DNA of 64,000 nucleotides from Rutidosis leptorrhynchoides (Eukaryota; Streptophyta; Magnoliopsida; Asterales; Asteraceae), in NCBI RefSeq assembly GCF_046630445.1, contig NC_092340.1, positions 366,114,501 through 366,178,500 on the forward strand, in the 5' to 3' direction. A program made the translations under genes and the position numbers. This document shows, piece by piece, positions 46,067 through 58,066 of the stretch. The notes beneath the pieces are model-generated. The model searched no databases, was not told where the DNA came from, and worked only from the letters and a program-made list of their open reading frames with translations. Each line of letters begins with the position of its first letter. Position 1 is the first letter of the stretch.

Positions 46067-49000
46067 ATGGTACCGACGACTCGTCAGAATTTGAACATGA
46101 GCGAGGAAGACTTCCGTGTTTTCCTTGCAGCAAACATAGCCGCAGTACAGGCTGCAATGCAAAATACCAATAACTATGGATCTAGCAGTGGAACTAATTC
46201 CACAAGAAATCGTGTAGGATGCTCCTACAAAGAATTCACTGCCTGCAAACCTATGGAATTTGATGGAACCGAAGGACCAATTGGATTGAAACGGTGGACC
46301 GAGAAAGTCGAATCGGTGTTTGCCATAAGTAAGTGTACTGAAGAGGACAAAGTTAAGTACGCTACGTATACCTTCACAGGTACTGCGTTAACGTGGTGGA
46401 ACACCTATCTTGAACAGGTAGGACAAAATGCTGCTTACGCACTACCGTGGTCGGCATTCAAGCAATTGATGAACGAGCAGTACCATCCTAGAAACGAAGT
46501 CAATAAGCTCAAGGTAGAACTTAGAGAGTTACGAACACAAGGGTTCGACATTACCACATATGAACGACGATTCACAGAGTTGTGCCTATTGTGTCCGGAA
46601 ACGTTCGAAGATGAAGAAGAGAAGATCGACGCGTTTGTAAAAGGGTTACCAGTAAGGATTCAAGAAGATGTGAGTTCACAAGAGTCCGCTTCCATACAGA
46701 AGGCAAGTCGAATGGCTCATAAACTCATAAATCAAATTGAGGGGAGAATTAAAGAGCAAGCGACCGAAGAAGCCAACACGAAACAGGTCAAGAGGAAGTG
46801 GGAAGAAAACAGTGACAAGAGTCACCAATACAACAACAACAACAACAATAATCGCAACTACAAATGCAATAACTACCACCACAACCGCAACTTTAACCGC
46901 AACAACAATAACAATCCCAACAACAACTACAAAAACTACAATAACCGTTCCAACAATAACAACAACCGCAACAACAACAATCCCAACAATAACAACCAGA
47001 GGCAGAAACCATGCCAGAGGTGTGAAGGATACCATCCGACTGGGCTTTGTATGACATCGTGTACTAAGTGTAATAGAAAGGGTCATGGTACGACGAAGTG
47101 TGAAGTTTATGGACCAATGACTAACAAGAATAAAGGAACAAATAATACCGTCATTATTTGTTATGGATGTCGGAAGCCGGGTCATATCAGAAACGAATGC
47201 CCAAATCAGGGAAATACTAATGGACAGGGCCGCGAAAGAGTTTTCAATATTAATATGGCAGAAGCGCAAGAAGACCCAGAGCTTGTTACGGGTACGTTTC
47301 TTATTGATGAAAAACCTGCTTATGTTTTATTTGATTTGGGTGCGGATATAAGCTATATGAGTAGAGATTTTTGTGCTAAATTAAGTGGTCCATTGACATC
47401 TATGAATAATAAATTTTTACTAGAATTAGCAAATGGTAAATTAATTTCGGCAGATAAAATATGTCGGAATCGAGAAATTAAACTGGTTAGCGAAACGTTT
47501 AAGATTGATTTGATACCAGTAGAGTTAGGGAGTTTTGATTTGATAATTGGCATGGACTGGCTGAAAAAGGAGAGAGCAGAGATCGTATGTTACAAAAATG
47601 CAATTCGCATCGTACAAAAAGAAGAAAAACCCTTAATGGTGTACGGAGAAAAGAGCAACGCAAAGTTAAATCTTATTAGTAGTATGAAGGCGCAAAAACT
47701 AATAAGAAAAGGTTGTTACGTCATTCTAGCACACATTGAGGAAGTTAAACCTGAAGAAAAGAACATCAGTGATGTTCCCGTCACAAAAGAATTTCCCGAT
47801 GTATTTTCGAAAGAATTACCGGGATTACCCCCACATCGATCCGTTGAATTTCAAATAGACCTTGTACCAGGAGCTGCACCAATAGCTCGTGCTCCATACA
47901 GACTCGCACCCAGCGAAATGGAAGAATTACAAAGTCAGTTACAGGAACTTTTAGAGCGTGGTTTTATACGACCAAGTACATCACCATGGGGAGCTCCTGT
48001 TTTGTTTGTCAAAAAGAAGGATGGTACATTCAGGTTGTGTATCGACTACCGAGAGTTGAACAAACTTACCATCAAGAACCGTTATCCACTACCGAGAATC
48101 GACGACTTATTTGATCAACTACAAGGCTCTTCAGTTTATTCGAAGATTGATTTACGTTCTGGGTATCATCAAATGCGGGTGAAGGAGGATGATATTCTGA
48201 AGACTGCTTTCAAAACGCGTTACGGTCATTACGAGTTTATGGTTATGCCGTTTGGGTTGACTAACGCACCAGCTGTTTTCATGGACCTCATGAACCGAGT
48301 GTGTGGACCATACCTTGACAAGTTTGTCATTGTTTTCATCGATGACATACTTATTTACTCAAAGAATGATCAAGATCACGAAGAACATTTGAGAAAAGTG
48401 CTAGAGTTGTTGAGGAAAGAAAAACTGTACGCTAAATTTTCAAAGTGTACATTTTGGTTGGAAGAAGTTCAATTCCTCGGTCACATAGTGAACAAAGAAG
48501 GTATTCAGGTGGATTCGGCAAAGATTGAAATCGTTGAAAAGTGGGAAACCCCGAAAACTCCGAAGCATATACGTCAATTTTTAGGATTGGCTGGTTACTA
48601 CAGAAGATTCATCCAAGATTTTTCCAAAATAGCAAAACCCTTGACTGCATTAACGCATAAAGAGAAGAAATTTGAATGGAATGATGAGCAGGAGAAAGCG
48701 TTTCAATTGTTGAAGAAAAAGTTAACTACGGCACCTATATTGTCATTACCTGAAGGGAATGATGATTTTGTGATATATTGTGACGCCTTAAAGCAAGGTC
48801 TCGATTGTGTGTTAATGCAACGAACGAAGGTAATTGCTTATGCCCCTAGACAATTGAAGATTCACGAGCAAAATTATACGACGCATGATTTGGAATTAGG
48901 CGCGGTTGTTTTTGCATTAAAAACTTGGAGGCACTACTTATATGGGGTCAAAAGTATTATATATACCGATCACAACAGCCTCCAACACATATTTAATCAG

Positions 49001-50620
49001 AAACAACTAAACATGAGGCAGCGTAGGTGGATTGAGATATTGAATGATTACGATTTCGATATTCGTTACCACCCGGGGAAGGCAAATGTGGTAGCCGACG
49101 CCTTGAGCAGAAAGGACAGAGAACCCATTCGAGTAAAAGCTATGAATATAATGATTCACAATAACCTTGTTACTCAAATAAAGGAGACGCAACAAGGAGT
49201 TTTAAAAGAAGGAAATTTAAAGGATGAAATACCCAAAGGATCGAAGATGCATATTAATATACGGGAAGACGGAACCCGGTATAGGGCTGAAAGGATTTGA
49301 GTACCAAAATTTGGAGATATGAGAGAAATGGTACTTAGAGAAGCTCATAAAACCAGATACTCAATACACCCTGGAAGGGGGAAGATGTATAAGGATCTCA
49401 AGAAATATTTTTGGTGGCCGGGTATGAAAGCCGATGTTGCTAAATATGTAGGAGAATATTTGACGTGTTCTAAGGTCAAAGCGGAGTATCAGAAACCATC
49501 AAGTCTACTTCAACAACCCGAAATCCCGGAATGGAAATGGGAAAACATTACCATGGATTTCATTACTAAATTTCCAAGGACTGCAAGTGGTTTTGATACT
49601 ATTTGGGTAATAGTTGACCGTCTCACCAAATCAGCACACTTCCTGCCAATAAGAGAAGATGACAAGATGGAGAAGTTAGCATGACTGTATTTGAAGGAAG
49701 TCGTCTCGAGACATGGAATACCAATCTCTATTATCTCTTATAGGGATGGCAGATTTATTTCAAGATTCTGGCAGACATTACAGCAAGCATTAGGAACTCG
49801 TCTAGACATGAGTACTGCCTATCATCCACAAACTGATGGGCAGAGCGAAAGGACGATACAAATGCTTGAAGACATGCTACGAGCATGTGTTATTGATTTC
49901 GGAAACAGTTGGGATCGACATCTACCGTTAGCAGAATTTTCCTACAACAACAGCTACCATTCAAGCATTGAGATGGCGCCGTTTGAAGCACTTTATGGTA
50001 GAAAGTGCAGGTCTCCGATTTGTTGGAATGAAGTGGGGGATAGACAGATTACGGGCCCGGAGATAATACAAGAAACTACCGAGAAGATCATCCAAATTCA
50101 ATAACGGTTGAAAACCGCCCAAAGTCAACAAAAGAGCTACGCTGACATTAAAAGAAAATATATAGAATTTGAAATTGGAGATATGGTCATGCTTAAAGTT
50201 GCACCTTGGAAAGACGTTGTTCGATTTGGTAAATGAGGGAAATTAAATCCAAGATATATTGGACTATTCAATATTATTGATCGTGTCGGACAAGTAGCTT
50301 ACCGACTTGAGTTACCTCAACAACTCGTGGCTGTACATAACACTTTCCACGTCTCGAATTTAAAGAAATGTTTTGCTAAAGAAGATCTCACTATTCTGTT
50401 AGACGAAATCCAAATCAACGAAAAACTTCAATTCATCGAAGAACCCGTCGAAATAATGGATCGTGAGGTTAAAAGACTTAAGCAAAACAAGATACCAATT
50501 GTTAAGGTTCGTTGAAATGCTCATAGAGGACCTGAGTTCACCTGGGAACAAGAAGATCAGATGAAGAAGAAATACCCGCACCTATTTCCGGAAGATACGT
50601 CAACACCTCCAACTGCTTAA
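46067..50620 (+). pseudogene. Element A gag-pol polyprotein, five stop codons
   Basis: One frame of about 1,517 codons, broken by stops at 49298, 49682, 50102, 50236 and 50513. Order: gag ([19 protein letters not shown]); an Asn-rich linker encoded by AAC/AAT repeats (46830-46990); zinc knuckles ([28 protein letters not shown]); protease with [11 protein letters not shown] (about 46.1 kb + 1.27 kb, near 47333), where the usual D-S/T-G is DLG; reverse transcriptase with [10 protein letters not shown] near 48335; RNase H ([15 protein letters not shown]); integrase with [11 protein letters not shown] but EYLTCSKVK, one zinc cysteine apparently lost; catalytic core ([18 protein letters not shown]); and a chromodomain-like tail (KKKYPHLF). 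The element cannot supply its own proteins now. Confidence 0.85.
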
Positions 50621-50655
50621 AATTTTGGGACGAAATTTATTTAACGGGTAGGTAC

Positions 50656-50858
50656 TGTAGTGACCCGAACTTTTCCATGTTTATATATATTAAATGAAAT
50701 TGATATTTACATGATTAATTATTTCCAACATGTTAAGCAATCAAACTTGTTAAGACTTGATTATTTGAAATAGGTTTTATATAGACAATTGACCACCCAA
50801 GTTGATCGGTGATTCACGAAAGTTAAAACTTGTAAAAACTATATGATGACATACATAT

Positions 50859-50923
<65 letters not shown>

Positions 50924-52227
50924 TCATGATATTATGATAAGGATGTAGCTCATTAAGTATTTTAACAATGAGTTATATACATAAAAATGAGACTATTGAA
51001 TTAAGAAACTTGAAAACGGTATATATAACGATTATCGTTATAACAACGTCATACTAATTACATATGAATCATTTTAAGATATTGACATACTATATATAAA
51101 CATGTTAAATGATAAGTAAACATATCATTAAGTATAATAACAATGATCTACATATGTAAAAACAAGACTACTAACTTAAGGATTTCGAAACGAGACATAT
51201 ATGTAACGATTATCGTTGTAACGACATTTAACTGTATATATATCATACTAAGATATATTAATATATCATAATATCTTGATAATGTAATAATTTAACATCT
51301 CATTAGATATAATAAACAATGGGTTAACAACATTAAATGAGATCGTTAACTTAAAGGTTTCAAAACAACACTTACATGTAACGACTAACGATGACTTAAC
51401 GACTCAGTTAAAATGTATATACATGTAGTGTATTTAGATGTATTAGTACACTTTTGAAAGACTTCAAGACACATATCAAAGTACTTCTACTTAACAAAAA
51501 TGCTTACAATTGCATTCTCATTCATTTTCATCAACAATTCTACTCGTATGCAACCGTATTCGTACTCGTACAATACCCAGCTCCTATACGTATATACTAT
51601 TAGTATATACACATAATAATTCAGCTCTTAGCAGCCCTAGATAGTCAACAAACATGTGGAACCAACAATTAGACAACTAGCATGACTTATGAGCAAGGAA
51701 ACAAAAACAAGAACTCCTTTTAACCCCACTCACCTTTACCACTCACCACCTACTCCATTTCACTTCCAATTTTCTTCCCAATTCTCTCTCAAAACACACA
51801 CACTCTTCCATGAACGTCTAAGTTACTATTTTTCCAGCAAAAATCATCAAATACAAGCTTTGGTTATTACCTATAATCATCATAAAAATAATTACTCAAG
51901 AACACATCAAGAACACTTCCAAGTTTACAAGTTTACTTCCAAGTTTCCTAATCCATTCCAAGCAATCATCTAAGATCAAGAAACCTTTGTTATTTATAGT
52001 AGGTTATCTTTCTAAATCAAGGTAATATTCATATTCAAGCTTTGATTCAATTTCTATATCTATAACTATCTTAATTCGAGTAATAATCTTACTTGAACTT
52101 GTTTTTGTGTCATGATTCTATTTCAAGAACTTCCAAGCCATCAAAGATCCTTTGAAGCTCAAGTTATTTTTTCATCATTTCCAGTAGGTTTACCTACTAA
52201 AATTAAGGTAGTAATGATGTTCATAAT
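50656..52227 (+). repeat. Element A right LTR, first part
   Basis: Starts TGTAGTGACCCG. It includes a (AT)n tract of about 58 bp (50861-50918) that is short in the left LTR. It is interrupted at 52228 by the solo LTR F; ATAAT at 52223-52227 is the left duplication of F. Confidence 0.85.
50861..50918. repeat. (AT)n microsatellite in element A right LTR
   Basis: About 29 AT units without interruption. The left LTR has only a short version at about 10664-10673, and also lacks about 50 bp before it. Length may be variable or misassembled. Confidence 0.9.
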
Positions 52228-54605
52228 TGTAACATCCCGCCTTTTTCCGTTTATTTTTCCTTTATACTATTTCAAACTCCGTTATATGTTTATAACATCT
52301 CCCGTTAATACGCGTTTCAAAATATCTTGTGTAGGTAATTTAACGCACCTGATTCAAAGTTGAGGGACTAGTTTTGCCAAGAGGCCAAAGATTTGACTAG
52401 GTCAACTAGTCAAACCTTCAACCTCATCCACTCATCATTTTCTCATTTTCTTTTCTCTTTTCTTCTCCTACTTTCACATTTTCTTTCAATTCACCACATC
52501 AAGGAATCATCATCCATTTAATTTCTAGCAAGCTTCAATTCAAACAAAATACATATTTGGAATCCTTGCAACATCCTCTTCGATTCCATACCGATTTCAT
52601 CAATTTTGGGTAACTTTCTAAAATCACTAATTTTATGTGTTCTTGAGATTTTTGAGTTAAAAGGTTGTTGATTAGTGTCTATGGCTCAAGTCTAGTATGA
52701 TTATGTGATTTGTATGCTTGTTCTTGTTATTTTGATGTAACTAGTTCATATTGAAAGATAACATGCTTAACCTTGAGATTTGAGTGTTTATATGTTGTTA
52801 GATGCTAAGACTTCATGTTTTAATTATGCTCCTAGTGTTACTAGCTTTATTTTGATGTAAAGTTTGATTAAGGAAACCTCCTAAACTTGATTATGAAATT
52901 TGGTGAATTTAGTTTAGGGTTTGATGAACTTGAAATGAATCTTAGATGCATTGAATGATTGCCATGTTGTTTTGTTTGCGTTTAGTTGTATTGTATGTTT
53001 GATTATCTTCAAAACAGCGTATTACACATGTGCATTAATTTCACGAATCATAATATGGCATTTATGAACTTGGAGTAATAAATGATGAGCATTAATGGTG
53101 ATTTTGATATGAGTTTGTTTGGTTTTGATTGAGTAAATGCGTTTAGTTATTCTCCTTGTCAAATTACCTTTCTAATGATATATGATATGCGTTTTAAGTG
53201 TTTTCGGTGCATGAGATGTGTTAAATTGTATTTTGGTTCGTGACTTGGACCATTTTTCTGCAAACTGCATGTTTCCCAGGTATTGCGCGCCGCGCATATA
53301 CCCGCGCGCAGCGCAGAATTAGAAATCCCAGATGTTTGCCTTCGTGGTTAAGTTCTGACCAGGATTTACACTTGGGTGCGCGCCGCGCAACCCATAGCGC
53401 GCCGCGCATACTGCCCAGCTCATTTTGTCTTTGTTTTTCATGTCACAAAAATGTTTCCCGCTTTACTATAACCCCGTTTACCATGAAACTTGACTATTAT
53501 GCTCGTATATGACTTCTCATCATGAGAAAATTGTCGGACACCCGACCCGACCCCGTTGACTTTGACTTTGACCAAGTTTGACTTTTAGTCAAACTTAACC
53601 AAACGATTATACAATCGTTCTAACATGCTTAACTACTTGTGTCGTGCATGAAACTTGACAAATTGATCCACGTGCTATATTAATCGAGTCGTAACGAGCC
53701 ATAGGACTAATTGAACATCTTTGACCCTTCGTGACTATCGTTATTGATACAACCTATTTGTTTAGGTCAAGACTAGCATTGTTTCTTGCACGTTTACTTG
53801 TCGAAGTACTTTTTGGTTCGTGCATACAAGGTGAGATCATAGTCCCACTTTTACTCTTTTAAACTTACTTTTGGGATGAGAAAACATAAACGATTCTTTT
53901 GAACTAAGTGAACACAAGAACGGGAAAACAAACATTCTACATACGAGTTTAGAACGAAAATCCTCAATCTGATTATCATTAGTTACATCAGATGGTGTAA
54001 GCGAGAACTTATGTTATATGGCCATATGGGTTGACAACCCTCATCTTTGACGGTTCGCTACCGTCTACGGATGAAATATATTTTCGGGAAACAGTGTTGT
54101 TCTAGCACTAATTTATGGGGTATTCAACGGACGGAATGTTAAGCTTTGATAATTGGGTGCTCGTGAATATTAACTTTTAGAATGTACTATGACTTTATCA
54201 ATATTGCAACTCTTGTGGTTCAGATTGCTTTTACTCATTTACTTATTTAAACCTATGATTTCACTAACGTTTTCGTTGACAGATTCTCTATGTTTTTCTC
54301 AGGTCCTTGAACTTAGGTGATACATGCTTCCGCACATACTTTTTGATACTTGCATTGGATGTCGAGTATACTTGCATACGTGGAGCGTCTTTTTGGCTAT
54401 TTTAAACTATGTCGCACGTGTTTCATATGAACAATAACTTTTGTTATGTACTTGTCTTGGGAATTACTTTTGTAAACATTGAAACATCCTTTATGAAATG
54501 TATGCGACATATTTTCGGTCAAACTTTGTTATAAATACTTATAACCATGTAATGGGACCATACGTAGACGACGCCGTCACTTGACGATTTGTCGGGGTCG
54601 CTACA
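52228..54605 (+). mobile_element. Solo LTR F (Gypsy-type), 2,378 bp
   Basis: It starts TGTAACATCCCGCC and ends GGGTCGCTACA, flanked by perfect ATAAT (52223-52227 and 54606-54610). The left LTR of element A shows the uninterrupted site near 21990-22000. No internal retrotransposon sequence remains, so this is the product of LTR-to-LTR recombination. It contains a GCGCGCCGCGC word cluster at 53285-53410 and TTGAC words near 53557-53582. Short open stretches inside have no domain. Confidence 0.85.
53285..53410. repeat. GCGCGCCGCGC word cluster in solo LTR F
   Basis: Three exact copies of GCGCGCCGCGCA (about 53285, 53378 and 53397) and one variant (CGCGCGCAGCGCA) in 125 bp, in a sequence that is otherwise AT-rich. 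The words are self-complementary in part. Confidence 0.75.
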
Positions 54606-54610
54606 ATAAT

Positions 54611-56556
54611 ATCATTCGATTCATATATATAAAACTACCTTATTCGAAGGTTTAAACTTGTAATCACTAGAACATAGTTTAGTTAATTCTAAACTTGTTC
54701 GCAAACAAAAGTTAATCCTTCTAACTTGACTTTTAAAATCAACTAAACACATGTTCTATATCTATATGATATGCTAACTTAATGATTTAAAACCTGAAAA
54801 TACGAAAAACACCGTAAAACCAAATATACGCCGTCGTAGTAACAACGGGGGGCTGTTTTGGGTTAGTTAATTAAAAACTATGATAAACTTTGATTTAAAA
54901 GTTGTTATTCTGGGAAAATGATTTTTCTTATGAACATGAAACTATATCCAAAAATCATGGTTAAACTCAAAGTGGAAGTATGTTTTCCAAAATGGTCATC
55001 TAGACGTCGTTTTTTCGACTGAAATGACTACCTTTACAAAACCAACTTGTAACCTGTATTTCCAACTATAAAATTATACTTTTTCTGTTTAGATTCATAA
55101 ACTTAAGTTTAATATGAAACCATAGCAACTTGAATCACTCAAAACGGATTTAAAACGAAGAAGTTATTGGTAAAACAAGATTGGATATTTTTGCTTGTTG
55201 TAACTACGTGAAAATTGGTAACAAATCTATATTACTCATATCCTAGCTAAATCATATTGTATTATACATGTATTCTAATATATTATGTAATCTTGGGATA
55301 CCATAGACACGTATGCAAATGTTTTGACATATCAATCGACCCATGTATATATATTATTTGGAACAACCATAGACACTCTATATGCAGTAATGTTGGAGTT
55401 AGCTATACAAGGTTGAGGTTGATTCCAAATATATATATACTTTGAGTTATGATCTAGCCTGAGACGTGTATACACTGGGTCATTGATTGATTCAAGATAA
55501 TATATATCAATTTATTTCTGTACATCTAACTGTGGACAACTAGTTGTAGGTTACTAACGAGGACAGCTGACTTAATAAACTTAAAACATTAAAACGTATT
55601 AAAAATGTTGTAATTATATTTTGAACATACTTTGATATATATGTACATATTTGTTATAGGTTCGTGAATCGACCAGTGGCCAAGTCTTATTTCCCGACGA
55701 AGTAAAAATTTGTGAAAGTGAGTTATAGTCCCACTTTTAAAATCTAATATTTTTGGGATGAGAATACATGCAGCTTTCTAAATGTTTTACAAAATAGACA
55801 CAAGTACGCGAAACTACATTCTATGGTTGGATTATTAAACCGAATATTGCCCCTTCAAGTCTGGTAGCCTAAAAATTAGGGAAATGACCCCTAATTGACG
55901 CGAATTCTAAAGATAGATCTATGGGCATAACAAACCCCATTCTAGAATTTGGAATGCTTTAATACTTCGATTTATATGGTGATTGCGATTGTCAATTTAT
56001 GACATACTTGCGAGTATGCGGGAAATATTCTATATGCATTATGTTAATGTCGGTTACCAGGTGTTCATCAAAGAATGATTTTTATACACTTGCGAGTGTA
56101 GGATTATGGAATAAATGAAATCTTGTGGTCTACTATATTAATTTGATAATATATAGGTTAAACCTATAACTCACCAACATTTTTGTTGACGTTTAAAGCA
56201 TGTTTATTCTCAGGTGATTATTAAGAGCTTCCGCTGTTGCATGCTAATATATGGACAAGACTTGGTGTCAGCATGCTTGTATAATATTGTTTAAAACTGC
56301 ATTCGAGATTTACTTTGTTGTAACATATTAATATTGTAAACCAATATGAATTGGTAGTGTGTAAGTGTGATATTTTTAGATTATCATTTCTGATAATCTA
56401 GGTGGTGTCCTTTTAACTTTGTCGATAAAATAAAGGTTATGGTTTGTTTTAAAAACGAATGCAGTCTTTGAAAAACGTCTCATATAGAGGTCAAAACCTC
56501 GCAACGAAATCAATTAATATGGAACATTTTATAATCAATATGAACGGGACATTTCA
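54611..56556 (+). repeat. Element A right LTR, second part
   Basis: The remainder of the right LTR, ending GGGACATTTCA before GATCA (56557-56561). It matches about 21996-23947. The open stretch 55257-55445 has no domain. Confidence 0.85.
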
Positions 56557-57331
56557 GATCAGGTCTCTGTTGTCGATCTAGAGTTTAATCTTTGTAGTGG
56601 AAGAAACTTTTGCGCTTGTTTCGATCCAAAGTGCGAAGGATTTTTTCAAGTGGGGCAACAATTGAATAGTGGAAATACAAAGGTTGATGATGGTATGAAA
56701 ACAAGTGCGGATAAGAACAAACGCAACAAGTCAGGCTCTTTAAAACTACATGATAAGGTTGATGACATTGACTTCGGGGAAGCCATACAAAGGTTATTCG
56801 AGGAACGTTAAAGGAGAGTCGAAGGGTGTTTGGTTTTGGGTATAGGCGGGGGTCTTTGATCGTTATACAGGATAAACCAACAGTTAGCTTTTACCAAGGC
56901 TTAGAAGAGCGAGGGGTTATTGCTTCGACATCGACAAATTTAAGCAGCAACGAGTCCTCTAGAATTCTTTCTTTCAAGATTGATAATAGATCGGTAAGAA
57001 AATTCATCGCGAAGTGGTGGATGGTAAAACCATAAAATGTTGATTGTTGTCTCTTATTCCTTGGTATAGTTCGTTTTTTGTTTATCGTGTTCGTTTATAT
57101 TTCTTGTTATGGTTTCGGTGTTAGTATGATTGTTTTGTTGTTGATTTGTGTTCTAGGAAGGAGAAGCTCGATATAGATAGCTTATTATTGTATAGTTATT
57201 TTAAATGTTTTTTTAGGTTCGAGCATTTCCTGTCCCGTTATGTAATCTCGGTTTTTGGCGTTTCTTTTGAAAACCTATTCAATTTCTATATGAGTTCTTG
57301 TCTTTTTAGCTAAAAAATAATAATAATAATT
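56557..57331 (+). mobile_element. Retrotransposed sequence of unknown origin, right piece
   Basis: Continues the insert begun at 10201. One frame (56571 to about 56810) encodes FCACFDPKCEGFFQVGQQ and, later, KVDDIDFGEAIQRLFEER before TAA. Another (56826-57035) encodes a basic stretch, RSVRKFIAKWWMVKP. I recognise neither. A T-rich 3' untranslated-like region ends in an A-rich TAA-repeat tail (57311-57331). The second copy of the 14-bp duplication follows. It may be a LINE or a processed transcript copy. Confidence 0.5.
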
Positions 57332-57345
57332 TCAAATGCGTAGTT
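57332..57345. repeat. 14-bp target-site duplication, right copy
   Basis: TCAAATGCGTAGTT, identical to 10187-10200. Removing 10201-57345 would restore a continuous pre-insertion sequence. Confidence 0.75.
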
Positions 57346-58066
57346 ATTCTTAACGGACAGTTTTTTAAGACGGAGTTATAATTACTATATCAAGATTGAC
57401 TTTCAGTGAATATATCTAATTATAATTCGAATCAATGAACAAGGGTTACTATCTTTTACCTAACTAATATATCTAATATACATAAACACGTTCTATATAC
57501 GTTGCAAGTTATCAACCAAGTGTTATGAAATTCAATCCTCCACTAACTTTTGTCTAACTCCCAATAAGTGATACTTTGTTCTTACTTGTAAATCACTTTA
57601 CCATTTATTCCGAATACCGTTAAAAGTAAGGGTTTCCTAATTCAAAGTGGACCTCATAACAGAGACTCATAATCATAGTTCAATGTATCCGATAATTCAA
57701 TCATTTGATATTATCTTTTGATCTCGTCGATAAACTTACACCGAACAAATATGTTTATGTAACATATTATTCATTCAATACCTTGATAGCATTTCCAAGT
57801 TAAAAAAAAAATAGATCTCATAGCTTATATTCATATTAACTAATCCGTTCAATGTTTTATTAATATATCTCAATTTAATAAGCACACATGTATATGCATA
57901 TATATTTATTTACACATAATTGTTCGTGAATCGTTAGGCATGGTCAAAGGGTATTTGATTAAATGAATGTAGTTTCAAAACTTTTGGGACTCAACATTAC
58001 AGATTTTGCTTATCGTGTCGGATATATATAAAGATTAAAGTTTAAATTTGTTCGGAAATTTCCGAC
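57346..58066. other. Intergenic, no gene seen
   Basis: AT-rich host sequence between the retrotransposed insert and the reversed LTR remnant. No frames over 60 codons and no repeat structure were noticed. Confidence 0.5.

Larger units (their letters stand above)
10505..56556 (+). mobile_element. Element A: Ty3/Gypsy LTR retrotransposon hosting nested elements
   Basis: The outer element starts TGTAGTGACCCG and ends GGGACATTTCA, flanked by GATCA at 10500-10504 and 56557-56561. Its left LTR is 10505-11397 plus 21429-23947. Its right LTR is 50656-52227 plus 54611-56556. The primer binding site is at 23950 and gag-pol at 46067-50620. Subtracting B, C, D, F and their duplications leaves about 13.5 kb. 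The leader (23948-46066, guests removed: about 1.9 kb) holds an acidic frame and an F-box gene. Its LTRs differ by indels and substitutions, so it is the oldest layer. The C-terminal chromodomain-like tail suggests a chromovirus of the Tekay type; that lineage is inferred. Confidence 0.85.

Noticed and set aside
46676-47269. A 197-codon minus-strand frame, very rich in Val and Ile, opposite element A gag
   Set aside because: It is the complement of the AAC/AAT repeat that encodes the Asn-rich linker. It looks like a membrane protein only because of composition.
53221-53512. Opposing open frames over the GC-rich words in solo LTR F
   Set aside because: They arise from the GCGCGCCGCGC repeats and give arginine- and alanine-rich peptides without a domain.
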